Source: an uncultured Clostridia bacterium (GTDB lineage: Bacteria; Bacillota; Clostridia; Saccharofermentanales; Saccharofermentanaceae). From it: DNA of 64,000 nucleotides. The position numbers and the translations under genes were made by a program. How positions within the stretch are numbered: position 1 is the stretch's first letter; every line of letters begins with the position of its first letter. The notes below the pieces were generated by a model. The model searched no databases. It was given only the letters and a program-made list of their open reading frames with translations, and was not told the DNA's origin. The stretch spans positions 1-64,000 of the forward strand of contig CAMJPC010000005.1 in the NCBI GenBank assembly GCA_946407705.1. Direction: 5' to 3'. Positions 53,201-61,636 of the stretch are shown here, in pieces.

Positions 53201-54685
53201 GGAACTGTCGAGAAGCTTTATCCTTCAGCTGACAGCCAGCCTGATGATGCTCCTTATACGATGAGAAGAGTCAAATTCACCAAGGAGAACAAGAAGAATC
53301 ACACTATCCTTGCTCCTCAGATGGCGCCTATCCAGTTTGAGTTCGTTGAGGCTGTTTTCCATAAGCACGGATATAAGCTCAAGCTTCTCAAGCAGGCCAC
53401 GAGAGAAGATATCGAGTGCGGATTGAAGTACGTTAATAACGATGCGTGCTTCCCGACGATCATAGTTATCGGCCAGATGATCAATGCCATACTCAAGGGC
53501 GACATCGATCCGAACAACACAACGCTCGCCATCACTCAGACGGGCGGCGGCTGCCGTGCTACGAACTATGTCGCATTCCTCAGAAAAGCATTGAGGGAAG
53601 CAGGCTATCCACAGATTCCCGTCATCACGATCTCTGCTCAGAGATTCGAGAAGAATGAGGGATTCGAATATACTGCAGGATTCCTTCTCGATGCTGTCAA
53701 AGCACTCAGCTTGGGCGATATGCTTACGACACTGCTCCTTCGCGTCAGACCTTACGAAAAGGTTGAAGGTTCAGCTAACGCACTGTATTCATACATCAAC
53801 AAGATCGGACGCCACATGCTTAATCCCAAGGGATTCAGCGATGATCTTTCTGTCCGTTACGACAAGATGATGCCTAACAGCTACTATTCGAAGTCGCCTG
53901 AGCAGAAGAAAAAGATCCGTGACTGCCTTGCTGATATCGGCGTTGATCTCGAGAATGTTCCCGTTATCACAAAGTACAAGGCTTTCATCAAGTACGCGGT
54001 ACAGAAGTTTGATCAGCTCCCGCTCCTTGATATCCCGAGAAAGCCCAGGGTAGGACTTGTAGGAGAGATCCTCGTTAAGTTCCAGCCTGACGCTAACAAC
54101 AACGCTATCGACGTTATAGAGCAGGAAGGCTGCGAAGGCGTACTGCCCGGCGTATTGGACTTCTTCCTGTACTGCGCATACAACCCGATCTGGCAGGCAG
54201 AGAATCTCGGCAAGAGCAAGAAGACCGGTTATATCATGAAACAGGGAATTAAGTTCCTTGAATCGCTCAGAAAGCCTATCAACCGTGAATTTAAAGCCAC
54301 TGGTGGCAAGTTCATGCTGACCGAAAGGATTCAGGAACTCGCGGAGAAATCTTCGAGCGTTTTAAGCTGCGGTAACTCCTGTGGTGAAGGATGGTTCCTC
54401 ACTGCAGAGATGATCGAGCTCATTCAGGATGGCGTTCCGAACATCATTTGCGCGCAGCCTTTTGCTTGCCTGCCTAACCACGTTACCGGTAAAGGCATGA
54501 TCAAGGAGCTCCGCCGTCAGTATCCTAATTCGAATATCATTCCGATCGACTACGATCCGGGTGCTTCTGAAGCCAACCAGCTCAACAGGATCAAGCTCAT
54601 GATCAGCACTGCGCATACAGTCAGGAACAAGGAGATCGAAGACGCTAAAAGAGCAGATAACGCTTCTGTTATCGCGGAGGATTGA
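50216..54685 (+). CDS. Giant 2-hydroxyacyl-CoA dehydratase activase-related protein
   Basis: The 1489 residues contain two BcrAD/BadFG (HgdC-like) ATPase domains, starting Gly-Leu-Asp-Ile-Gly-Ser-Thr-Thr (about residue 8) and Gly-Leu-Asp-Ala-Gly-Ser-Thr-Thr (about 325). Each later has a Cys in a Gly-rich loop (Gly-Thr-Cys-Ala-Gly-Gly and Glu-Ala-Cys-Ser-Ser-Gly-Cys-Gly), where activases bind a [4Fe-4S] cluster. A Cys-x2-Cys-x3-Cys segment is at about 603, then a DUF2229/dehydratase-like region with several Cys (Val-Cys-Tyr-Pro-Ala, Cys-Pro-Ile-Val-Cys) to the end. Activases use ATP to push an electron into a dehydratase. No classic dehydratase subunits are nearby, so the substrate is unknown. 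ATG 50216 follows GGAGG. Confidence 0.88.
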   Translation: MDKFYSLGLDIGSTTIKVVLLDGEKTIHSEYKRHHSDVSGLLNELFEDLNKKFPGIMVDTVITGSGGLSVANWLGLKFTQEVMAETVAIRKYHPETDVIIELGGEDAKITYMHPVLEQRMNGTCAGGTGAFIDQMASLLQTDADGLNNFAKDYRSLYTIASRCGVFAKSDLQPLINEGAAKEDLAASIYQSVVNQTISGLACGRPIKGNVAFLGGPLFFNSELRNAFERTLAEKVDSFWMPDDAQIYVALGAALSADGKNPVLLSDLLEKLKNREGFVPDIIRIDPIFKSEEDKKAFDERHKKDMIPVLDFKDQKGPLFLGLDAGSTTTKAVVINTKGELVYTYYASNKGNPVMSAVTIMRDVYSKMPSDCYIANSCVTGYGENIIRAALNIDLGEIETMAHFQSAKFFCPDVDFIIDIGGQDMKCMKIRNGVIDSIMLNEACSSGCGSFIQTFAETLGLTTPEFAAAALSSTKPVDLGTRCTVFMNSKVKQAQKEGASVGDISAGLSYSVVRNALYKVIKIRDTEQLGKNIVVQGGTFLNDAILRCFELVSKRDVIRPNVAGLMGAFGAALIAQRRCKEDTKSKLLGRDELDTFTMETENTQCPGCTNHCRLTIATFSNGRRFVSGNRCERGEDIALDKEPGDQKDKLPNLFSYKYNRTFKYQPLKLEDAPRGEIGIPRVLNQYENYPFWFTVLTKLGFRVLVSARSSHKLYESGMETIPSESVCYPAKLAHGHIENLISRGIKTIFYPDVPYENIENQGSNNHYNCPIVCSYPEVIRNNVENLKEKDIRYLNPFMPLDNLDCVAEQLVKIFDYTAVSLKEAKAAVQAGAEEYFNFKEDIRNKGVEILKEMEEKGLKGVVLAGRPYHIDPEINHGIPEMINSLGLAVLTEDSVARPGRLKRPIRVIDQWMYHTRLYEAAAYVITRPDLELVQLTSFGCGLDAVTSDQVQEILESSGKLYTLLKIDEVSNLGAARIRMRSLVVAMNERAELENGGGTVEKLYPSADSQPDDAPYTMRRVKFTKENKKNHTILAPQMAPIQFEFVEAVFHKHGYKLKLLKQATREDIECGLKYVNNDACFPTIIVIGQMINAILKGDIDPNNTTLAITQTGGGCRATNYVAFLRKALREAGYPQIPVITISAQRFEKNEGFEYTAGFLLDAVKALSLGDMLTTLLLRVRPYEKVEGSANALYSYINKIGRHMLNPKGFSDDLSVRYDKMMPNSYYSKSPEQKKKIRDCLADIGVDLENVPVITKYKAFIKYAVQKFDQLPLLDIPRKPRVGLVGEILVKFQPDANNNAIDVIEQEGCEGVLPGVLDFFLYCAYNPIWQAENLGKSKKTGYIMKQGIKFLESLRKPINREFKATGGKFMLTERIQELAEKSSSVLSCGNSCGEGWFLTAEMIELIQDGVPNIICAQPFACLPNHVTGKGMIKELRRQYPNSNIIPIDYDPGASEANQLNRIKLMISTAHTVRNKEIEDAKRADNASVIAED

Positions 54686-54687
54686 TA

Positions 54688-57384
54688 ATGTCCAGACTGC
54701 TTCTCGTTGACGGAAACTCGATTATTAACCGTGCGTACTATGCCGTTATCGGCAGAGCACCCATGACAGCGCCTGACGGGACACCGACGGGAGCCGTAAA
54801 CGGTTTCTTCAATTCCATCCTCGGTGTTATCGGTGAGTACAAGCCTGACAACATCTGTGTTCTTTTCGACAGGAGAGAGCCTACTTTCAGGCATAAGATG
54901 AGCGCTGAGTACAAGGCAAACCGCAAGGGCATGCCTGATGATCTCGCTGCACAGATGCCTGTGGTCAAGGAGATATTGGACCTGTGGGGCGTATCCAGAA
55001 TGGAACTTGCAGGTTATGAGGCAGATGATCTTATAGGAACGCTCTCAAGGCTTGGCGAGCAGGAAGGCATGGATGTTTTTATCTTCAGCGGAGATCACGA
55101 TGATTTCCAGCTGATATCAGACAGGGTATCCGTTGTTATGCCCCAGTCTGGCAAGGACAAGGATCCGAGAGTTCTTTTCGACAGAGCCAGATTTGAAGAG
55201 ACATACGGCGTTAAGCCTGAGGTATTCGTTCAGGTTAAGGCACTGATGGGTGATAACTCGGATAACATCAAGGGCGTCGAAAAAGTAGGCGAGAAGACAG
55301 CATTTAAGCTCATTGCAGACTATGGTTCATGTGACGGTGTAATGGCAAATGCCGACAAGCTTTCTCCCGCGTTAAGCCAAAGGATCTCACAAGCAGGTGA
55401 ACTCCTTGCGATGAACATCAAGCTTTGCACGATTGACAGGGAAGCTCCCGTTCCGTTCGGACTTGATAAGACTGCTTTCTCAGGAATTCCTTCTGACAGC
55501 CAGGCTCTGTATGACAGGCTCTCTGTGCTTTCGCTAAAGATGCTCATAAAAAAGCTCGGATTAGACGGCATGCAGAGAAGTGAGGAATCTGCTCCTGCAC
55601 AGGAGATGGACGATTTCTCCAAATCCGTAATGGATAAGCTTACAGGACTTCTGAACGGCTTTGAGATCGTTATGGGAGGATGTGAACTTCCTGAAGGCGA
55701 GCTTGCAGCAGGCGTTGATTTTGTTACGACATCTAACGGTAAATACGTGATCCTTCTTGATTTCGATAAGTCAAAACTATACTGCATGACTGAAGAAGAG
55801 GCTTTGAAGGTCTTTACTAAGCCCGGCTTTATTCCTGCCGCATATGGATACAAGGACAGATCCAAGCAGATCGATAATCCGCTGCCTGCCGTAACATCCG
55901 TTTTCGACATCGAGATATGCGGATATGTAATGAACCTCATCGAAGGCAAATCTGATCTTGAGAGACTCTATGAATATGCAACGGGCTCGCTCTATCCTGT
56001 TATCGAGGAGAAGACAAAGGCCGTTCAGCTTTCGATGTTCGATGAGCTTTCTGCAACAGTCAACGTTGAAGAAGAGCTCAAAAAAGAAGGAAAGCGCCTT
56101 TGCTGCGTAACTGCTGTTGCGAGGATCCTCCGTCATAAACTCGAAAATGAGGAGAAGATCAGAAAGCTTCTTTATGACATCGAATTCCCTCTGGTAATCA
56201 CGCTTGATAAGATCGAGCGTGCCGGAATGAATGTATCAAGGGAAAGACTTGATGCGCTCCATGCCGAATATACAAACAGGCTTGAAGACATTGAAGCACG
56301 CATCTTTGATCTGACGGGAATGCACTTTAACGTCAATTCACCCAAGCAGCTTGGTGACGTTCTCTACGGGGAAAAGGGACTTAGTCTGCCTCACGGCAAG
56401 AAGGGTAAGAACGGTGCTTATTCTACCGGCATAGATGAACTTAACAGGCTCAAGGATTGTCATCCGGTAATTGAGGAGATAATCAAGTACAGGGAACTCT
56501 CAAAGCTTGATTCCACATATGCTGCAGGTCTTACGCGTTCGATCAGAAATGACGGCCGTATACACACGACATTTACCCAGGCTATGACTAATACCGGAAG
56601 GCTTTCATCCACCGAACCGAATCTTCAGAATATTCCGGTAAGGTCAGATGAAGGATCAAGGCTTAGAGAAGCGTTTACGGCTTCTGAAGGCTGCGTTTTG
56701 GTTGATGCCGACTATTCACAGATCGAACTCAGACTTCTTGCTTCATTGTCTAAAGACGAGATAATGTGTTCTGCGTTCAACGAGGGTGAAGACATTCACA
56801 GAAGGACCGCCGCAAAGGTCTTTGGAGTTAACGAGGACGCTGTTACCCATAAGATGCGTTCAATTGCCAAGACGGTTAATTTCAGCATCATTTACGGTAT
56901 TTCGGATTATGGCCTCGCTACCGATCTCGGGATCGGATACAAAGAAGCTTCAACTCTGATCAAAGAATACGAGAATCAGTTCCCGGGCATCATGAAGTAC
57001 CTTAACGGACTTAAAGAGAATGGCGAGAAGAACGGCTATGTTGAAACGATGTTCGGAAGAAAGAGAAGCCTTCCGGAGCTTAAGAGCCAAAACAGGAACG
57101 TAAGGAACTTCGGCTTGAGGGCTGCCATGAATACTCCGATCCAGGGAACTGCCGCAGACATAATCAAGATCGCAATGAACAGGGTTAAAGACGCTTTGGA
57201 GAAAGAACTTCCCGAAGCAAAACTCGTTATGCAGGTTCACGATGAACTCATCGTTGAGTGCGCCGAAAAGGATGCTGATAAGGCATCTGAAATATTGAAA
57301 AGAGAGATGGAAGCTTCAGCGAGCCTTTCGGTACCGCTTGTTGCTGAAGTCGGAATTGGAAAGGACTGGCTGAGCGCTAAGTAA
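54688..57384 (+). CDS. polA: DNA polymerase I
   Basis: Pol I fills gaps and removes primers. The 898 residues have an intact 5'-nuclease domain (Leu-Leu-Val-Asp-Gly-Asn-Ser, Phe-Asp, Gly-Tyr-Glu-Ala-Asp-Asp, Ser-Gly-Asp-His-Asp). The polymerase domain is also intact, with Asp-Ala-Asp-Tyr-Ser-Gln-Ile-Glu, Lys-Thr-Val-Asn-Phe-Ser-Ile-Ile-Tyr-Gly and Gln-Val-His-Asp-Glu. The middle (about 310-440) aligns with the 3'-5' exonuclease fold but lacks its Asp-x-Glu motif, as in many Firmicutes. ATG 54688 follows GGAGG; the TTG at 54682 overlaps the upstream stop and is too near. coaE overlaps its stop. Confidence 0.95.
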   Translation: MSRLLLVDGNSIINRAYYAVIGRAPMTAPDGTPTGAVNGFFNSILGVIGEYKPDNICVLFDRREPTFRHKMSAEYKANRKGMPDDLAAQMPVVKEILDLWGVSRMELAGYEADDLIGTLSRLGEQEGMDVFIFSGDHDDFQLISDRVSVVMPQSGKDKDPRVLFDRARFEETYGVKPEVFVQVKALMGDNSDNIKGVEKVGEKTAFKLIADYGSCDGVMANADKLSPALSQRISQAGELLAMNIKLCTIDREAPVPFGLDKTAFSGIPSDSQALYDRLSVLSLKMLIKKLGLDGMQRSEESAPAQEMDDFSKSVMDKLTGLLNGFEIVMGGCELPEGELAAGVDFVTTSNGKYVILLDFDKSKLYCMTEEEALKVFTKPGFIPAAYGYKDRSKQIDNPLPAVTSVFDIEICGYVMNLIEGKSDLERLYEYATGSLYPVIEEKTKAVQLSMFDELSATVNVEEELKKEGKRLCCVTAVARILRHKLENEEKIRKLLYDIEFPLVITLDKIERAGMNVSRERLDALHAEYTNRLEDIEARIFDLTGMHFNVNSPKQLGDVLYGEKGLSLPHGKKGKNGAYSTGIDELNRLKDCHPVIEEIIKYRELSKLDSTYAAGLTRSIRNDGRIHTTFTQAMTNTGRLSSTEPNLQNIPVRSDEGSRLREAFTASEGCVLVDADYSQIELRLLASLSKDEIMCSAFNEGEDIHRRTAAKVFGVNEDAVTHKMRSIAKTVNFSIIYGISDYGLATDLGIGYKEASTLIKEYENQFPGIMKYLNGLKENGEKNGYVETMFGRKRSLPELKSQNRNVRNFGLRAAMNTPIQGTAADIIKIAMNRVKDALEKELPEAKLVMQVHDELIVECAEKDADKASEILKREMEASASLSVPLVAEVGIGKDWLSAK

Positions 57385-57989
57385 TGTTTGTACTCGGAAT
57401 CACAGGCGGAATAGGAAGCGGAAAGAGCACTGTCAGCGGTATCTTAAGGGACAAGGGACTTCTTGTTCTTGATGCCGATGAGATCTCAAGAAAGGTTACT
57501 GAACCCGGTGGAAAGGCAATTCCGGCCATAGCCGATGAGTTTGGTCCCAAAGCGGTTGGCGCAAACGGCGTGATGAACCGCAAGGCTGTCTCATCCATCG
57601 TTTTCTCGGACAAGAAAAAACTTGATGATCTCAGTTCCATCATTCACCGTTTTGTCTTTGAGGAGATGGAGGATCAGGTCAGTAAGGAAAAGGAAAAGGG
57701 CACTAAGTGCGTTGTCCTTGATGTTCCCATTCCCGTAAAGAAGTTTACCGACATGTGCGATCAGATCTGGGTCGTTACTTGCGATAAGGAAGTAAGGCTT
57801 GCAAGACTTGCTAAACGCGGGCTCGACAAGGATGAGGCCAACAGAAGGATAGACATGCAGATGTCCGATGATGAATACTGTTCATTAGGCGATTTTGCGA
57901 TCGATAATTCCTGGGATATGGACAGCCTGAACGATAAGGTTGACAGGCTCATTAAAGAACAACTTCATTCAAGGGGAATCAGGATATGA
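57384..57989 (+). CDS. coaE: Dephospho-CoA kinase
   Basis: CoaE adds the 3'-phosphate in the last step of CoA synthesis. The 201-residue P-loop protein has Gly-Ile-Thr-Gly-Gly-Ile-Gly-Ser-Gly-Lys-Ser-Thr at the N-terminus, Leu-Asp-Ala-Asp-Glu-Ile, and a Val-Leu-Asp-Val-Pro strand. Usual forms have Leu-Val-x-Asp-Val-Pro-Leu-Leu; here it is Asp-Val-Pro-Ile-Pro. The polA-coaE order is common in Firmicutes. The stop overlaps the next ATG by four bases. Confidence 0.93.
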   Translation: MFVLGITGGIGSGKSTVSGILRDKGLLVLDADEISRKVTEPGGKAIPAIADEFGPKAVGANGVMNRKAVSSIVFSDKKKLDDLSSIIHRFVFEEMEDQVSKEKEKGTKCVVLDVPIPVKKFTDMCDQIWVVTCDKEVRLARLAKRGLDKDEANRRIDMQMSDDEYCSLGDFAIDNSWDMDSLNDKVDRLIKEQLHSRGIRI

Positions 57990-58324
57990 ATACCGTTCCG
58001 GTAATTGCAGCATCATGTTTTACAGCAGTTGCCGTTTTAGTGCTGTTATACTTTTTCTTTTCAAGGAAACCGCTTTTCGCAGGCAGGCTTAAATTGTTCT
58101 TCAGGGCATGTGCAGCCGTTTATTTATCCGGCACCATCCTGATCCTGTTTCTTGCCGCTACTCTTAGTGGAGTTCCGCTTGCGTTTATCCTCATTTCAGA
58201 ACTGACGATAATGACAGTGTATGTTGTTACGCTTATAATCATAATCAGATTATCCAAGACTCTCGCGAAAATGGCTGCTGACAGCAAATCGGAACCCAAA
58301 CAGGAAGATAAGACTGATGGATAA
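57986..58324 (+). CDS. Small membrane protein, unknown function
   Basis: This 112-residue protein has three hydrophobic helices (about 4-26, 40-62 and 66-90) and a short charged C-terminal tail. I do not recognise the family. It overlaps both coaE and the next gene, so it is part of the polA-coaE operon. Confidence 0.6.
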   Translation: MNTVPVIAASCFTAVAVLVLLYFFFSRKPLFAGRLKLFFRACAAVYLSGTILILFLAATLSGVPLAFILISELTIMTVYVVTLIIIIRLSKTLAKMAADSKSEPKQEDKTDG

Positions 58325-58865
58325 ACACATTGCCAGAGTACCAAAGTATATCAGCGGTTTTGTTACCGCTCTTGCCGGTGTGTTCTTTATTCTTTACCCT
58401 GAGACCGTATCAGGTGTTCTGGGTCTTCTTTGGGGAATCGTTCTGGTGGTTGCAGGCATTGCCGGCGCCGTCGACTATGTCATGTCCATAAAGCAGTTCA
58501 GGGAGGAAGGTTATGGCAATGCCGCAGGCGCGGAGATCGTACTTGTTTATTCTATAATAATCACGATCCTCGGCATTGTTTTCATATTCAAGCCTAACCT
58601 TGTGATGCAGCTGCTCTCGTTTGTTATAGGCGTATTCTTCCTCGTTGACGGTATAGTCAAATTAAGACACGGAACGCTCGTTCCAAACACGAAAGACCTT
58701 TTATGGTTTGTTATGATCCTGTTGTCATTAAGCCTCATAGTTGCAGGTCTGGCATTATTAATAAACCCGTTCAGCGGTACCATCACGGTAATCCGCTTCG
58801 CGGGCATTGCATTTGTTATCAGCGGTATAGAGAGTATAGCCGAAGAATCGTGGAAGAAGAGATGA
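58317..58865 (+). CDS. DUF308/HdeD-like membrane protein
   Basis: The 182 residues form six short hydrophobic helices in three repeating pairs, with the Tyr-Pro-Glu-Thr-Val-Ser-Gly segment after the first helix and Phe-Lys-Pro-Asn and Leu-Ile-Asn-Pro-Phe-Ser-Gly turns after later ones. This pattern is typical of the HdeD/DUF308 family, whose role (acid stress in enterics) is not settled in Firmicutes. It overlaps the previous gene by eight bases and converges on ychF six bases downstream, with no visible terminator. Confidence 0.8.
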   Translation: MDKHIARVPKYISGFVTALAGVFFILYPETVSGVLGLLWGIVLVVAGIAGAVDYVMSIKQFREEGYGNAAGAEIVLVYSIIITILGIVFIFKPNLVMQLLSFVIGVFFLVDGIVKLRHGTLVPNTKDLLWFVMILLSLSLIVAGLALLINPFSGTITVIRFAGIAFVISGIESIAEESWKKR

Positions 58866-58871
58866 CTCTTC

Positions 58872-59963
58872 TTATACGTTGAATCTGAAGACTACAACGT
58901 CTCCATCATGCATTACGTATTCCTTGCCTTCGCTTCTTACAAGACCCTTTTCCTTTGCTGCATTGTATGAACCGCAAGCCATAAGGTCATCGTAAGCAAC
59001 GACTTCTGCGCGGATAAAACCTCTTTCAAAGTCAGAGTGGATCTTGCCTGCAGCCTGGGGAGCCTTTGTTCCGTTCTTGATCGTCCAAGCGCGGACTTCC
59101 TTGGGACCTGCAGTAAGGAATGAGATGAGACCAAGGAGTGTGTAAGAAGCCTGGATCATCTTGTCCAAGCCGGCACTTTCGATTCCGAGATCATCAAGGA
59201 ATACCTGACGGTCTTCAGGATCAAGCTGGCCTAATTCTTCTTCGATCTTTGCGGAGATTACGACAACGCCGGAACCTTCTTTTTTTGCGATCTCTTCAAC
59301 TGTGCGGACATAAGGGATGTCAGGATTCTTGATATCGTCTTCTGCGATGTTTGCGCAGTAGAGAACAGGCTTCATAGAAATGAGCTGGAGATCTCCTGTG
59401 AATTCGAGCTCGTCGTCTGTGAATTCGATCGTCCTTGCGCTCTTGCCTTCAGCGAGGGTGGCAACGATCTTCTCATAGCATTCGAGTTCGACCTGCATCT
59501 TCTTGTCGCCGCCTCTTAACATCTTCTTTGTTCTTTCGACTCTCTTTTCCATAATCTCGAGGTCTGAAAGGATGAGCTCGATGTCGATCGTCTCAATATC
59601 GCGTGCAGGATCAGCGTTGCCGTTAACATGAACGACATTGGGATCGTCAAAGCATCTTACAACGTGAACGATAGCATCGCACTCCCTGATGTTGGAAAGG
59701 AACTTGTTGCCTAAACCTTCACCTTTGGATGCGCCTGCTACGAGACCTGCGATGTCGACGAATTCGACAACGGCAGGAGTGTATTTCTCAGGATTATATA
59801 TCTCGGCGAGCTTATCCAGTCTCTCGTCAGGGACCGTAACTACGCCAACATTCGGTTCAATGGTACAGAAAGGGTAATTCGCGGCTTCGGCACCGGCTCT
59901 TGTAATTGCGTTGAATAAAGTGCTTTTTCCTACGTTCGGAAGACCCACGATTCCTAATTTCAT
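58872..59963 (-). CDS. ychF: Redox-responsive ATPase YchF (OLA1 family)
   Basis: YchF is a TRAFAC-class P-loop ATPase that binds ribosomes and affects stress responses. The 363 residues start Gly-Ile-Val-Gly-Leu-Pro-Asn-Val-Gly-Lys-Ser-Thr, then Asn-Tyr-Pro-Phe-Cys-Thr-Ile-Glu-Pro-Asn, Asp-Ile-Ala-Gly-Leu-Val. A C-terminal TGS domain ends in His-Asp-Gly-Asp-Val-Val-Val-Phe-Arg-Phe-Asn-Val, the standard end. The start is at 59963 on the - strand. Confidence 0.96.
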   Translation of the reverse strand: MKLGIVGLPNVGKSTLFNAITRAGAEAANYPFCTIEPNVGVVTVPDERLDKLAEIYNPEKYTPAVVEFVDIAGLVAGASKGEGLGNKFLSNIRECDAIVHVVRCFDDPNVVHVNGNADPARDIETIDIELILSDLEIMEKRVERTKKMLRGGDKKMQVELECYEKIVATLAEGKSARTIEFTDDELEFTGDLQLISMKPVLYCANIAEDDIKNPDIPYVRTVEEIAKKEGSGVVVISAKIEEELGQLDPEDRQVFLDDLGIESAGLDKMIQASYTLLGLISFLTAGPKEVRAWTIKNGTKAPQAAGKIHSDFERGFIRAEVVAYDDLMACGSYNAAKEKGLVRSEGKEYVMHDGDVVVFRFNV

Positions 59964-60001
59964 ATAATAGGTACCTCATTATTTTTTATTAGTTCCCGAG
60001 C

Positions 60002-60010
60002 ATTATATCA
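60002..60010 (-). promoter_or_regulatory. Extended -10 promoter of ychF
   Basis: On the - strand TGATATAAT (60010 to 60002) is a perfect extended -10. Three phased A-tract repeats lie just upstream (60017-60046). Confidence 0.55.
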
Positions 60011-60016
60011 CACTTC

Positions 60017-60046
60017 ATTTGTCGGTTTTTGTCGGTTTTTGTCGGG
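60017..60046. repeat. Three 10-base direct repeats, phased A-tracts
   Basis: The unit TTTTTGTCGG occurs three times with exact 10-base spacing (the first copy has three T). On the - strand these are A-tracts one helical turn apart, a pattern known to bend DNA. They lie from about -20 to -50 of the ychF promoter and upstream of comM. Confidence 0.7.
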
Positions 60047-60102
60047 TTCTGAGCCTCATTTGCGGGAGTATTCTGAACGAATATCACAAAGGAGGTAACG
60101 CC

Positions 60103-61626
60103 ATGTCAGGAAAACCGTCTGTAGCCAGAGTATATTCAGGATTTGCAAGGGGAACGGATTGCGTAATATCGGAGATCGAGATATCAGTCTCTCCGGGAAT
60201 ACCGACTTTTTCCGTCATAGGCCTTTGTGACATCTCGATAAGGGAATCGCATGGCAGACTCATATCTGCGTTAAAGTCTGCAGGCTTTAAGATGCCTAAA
60301 GGTCATGTGACCATCAACATCAGCCCGGCTTATATGAAGAAATCGGGTTCGGGCTTCGATCTTGCCATGGCATTGGGTATCCTTTTCGCTTCAGGTCAGT
60401 TACCGTTTGCAGAAGATCGAAAACTATACGCAGAAGGTGAACTGAGTCTTGACGGGAGTGTTAAGGGCACACCGGGCGCTGCTTTAAGGCTGAATAAGGC
60501 CAGGAACAGCGGATTCGGTTATATCATTATCCCGGAAGAAGAACGCGACAGCGCGCGTTGTACGGGCTTTGAGGGCCAATGCGTAAAGGACCTTAGCGAC
60601 GCTTGTTCCATATTCGGGTTTAAGGGTTATCGTCCCGAACAGTTTGTACTGGGAGATGTCACACTTCCGGAAACCGAGCGTATCGATATCTCCATGCTCA
60701 AGGGCCAGGAAAAGACCAAAAGAGCATTGATACTGTCAGCTGCCGGATTCCATAACATGCTGCTTCTTGGAAGCCCGGGTTCGGGCAAGACCATGGCGGC
60801 CGGATTAATTTCCGGAATACTTCCGATGCTCGACAGCGATGAGACGGGTGAGGTATACGCGTTATATGAGGCTCTGAATGGCCCGGGGACGAAGATAAGC
60901 GGTGAACGGCCTGTAAGATGCATAAGTCCTGATATCACGCCGGGAAAGCTCTTAGGAAGCACGTTAAGCATAACTCCCGGTGAAATGGCGCTCGCCAATC
61001 ACGGAATACTCTTTGCGGACGAGATAATGGAATTTCCTTCGCAGATCCTGGATCTCATGAGAAAACCTCTTGAGGAACGCGAAGTGAGGCTCTTTAAGAA
61101 CGGCAACACTTACGTTTTCCCTGCAGACATGATCTTCATAGGGGCAGGGAATCCCTGTAAATGTGGTCTCTATTATGAACCTGGTGCCAGGTGCAAATGT
61201 ACGGCGGCAGTCAGAAGACGCTATCTGAACAGGCTTTCAGGTCCGTTTCTCGAAAGAATAGACATCTTCAGCGAGATGCGTTCGATCGGCAAAGAAGACA
61301 TGTCTCTGATGTATGCGGATGGTAAAACCGCGGAAAGTCCAGTAATCAGGGAAAGAATAGCTGAGAGCTGGGCCATCCAAAGAGAGCGTTATGGAATGAA
61401 GACTTTCAATTCGTGTTTTTCGTCTGCGAATATCGCAGATGCGATGAGGCTTTCAAAAGACGTGCTTACATATTGTTCTGAACTTGCATCAAAAGGGCTT
61501 TTCTCGGCGCGCGGTTACCAGAAAACGCTACGGCTTGCCAGAACCATAGCCGACTATGAAGGCAAACAGGATGTTGAAAGGGCAGATGTTTCTGAAGCGG
61601 CTGTCTTCAGGGCGCATGAATTGTGA
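60103..61626 (+). CDS. comM: ComM/YifB-family Mg-chelatase-like AAA+ ATPase
   Basis: ComM-type proteins are hexameric helicases that aid branch migration of incoming DNA in natural transformation. The 507 residues have an N-terminal ChlI domain with a Lon-protease-like fold, Walker A Leu-Leu-Gly-Ser-Pro-Gly-Ser-Gly-Lys-Thr near 220, Leu-Phe-Ala-Asp-Glu as Walker B, a Cys-Lys-Cys-Gly zinc-like cluster around residues 350-365 and a C-terminal Mg-chelatase domain with Arg-Gly-Tyr-Gln-Lys-Thr-Leu-Arg. ATG 60103 follows AAAGGAGG. dprA follows 10 bases later. Confidence 0.9.
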   Translation: MSGKPSVARVYSGFARGTDCVISEIEISVSPGIPTFSVIGLCDISIRESHGRLISALKSAGFKMPKGHVTINISPAYMKKSGSGFDLAMALGILFASGQLPFAEDRKLYAEGELSLDGSVKGTPGAALRLNKARNSGFGYIIIPEEERDSARCTGFEGQCVKDLSDACSIFGFKGYRPEQFVLGDVTLPETERIDISMLKGQEKTKRALILSAAGFHNMLLLGSPGSGKTMAAGLISGILPMLDSDETGEVYALYEALNGPGTKISGERPVRCISPDITPGKLLGSTLSITPGEMALANHGILFADEIMEFPSQILDLMRKPLEEREVRLFKNGNTYVFPADMIFIGAGNPCKCGLYYEPGARCKCTAAVRRRYLNRLSGPFLERIDIFSEMRSIGKEDMSLMYADGKTAESPVIRERIAESWAIQRERYGMKTFNSCFSSANIADAMRLSKDVLTYCSELASKGLFSARGYQKTLRLARTIADYEGKQDVERADVSEAAVFRAHEL

Positions 61627-61636
61627 GGTGAGAAGT

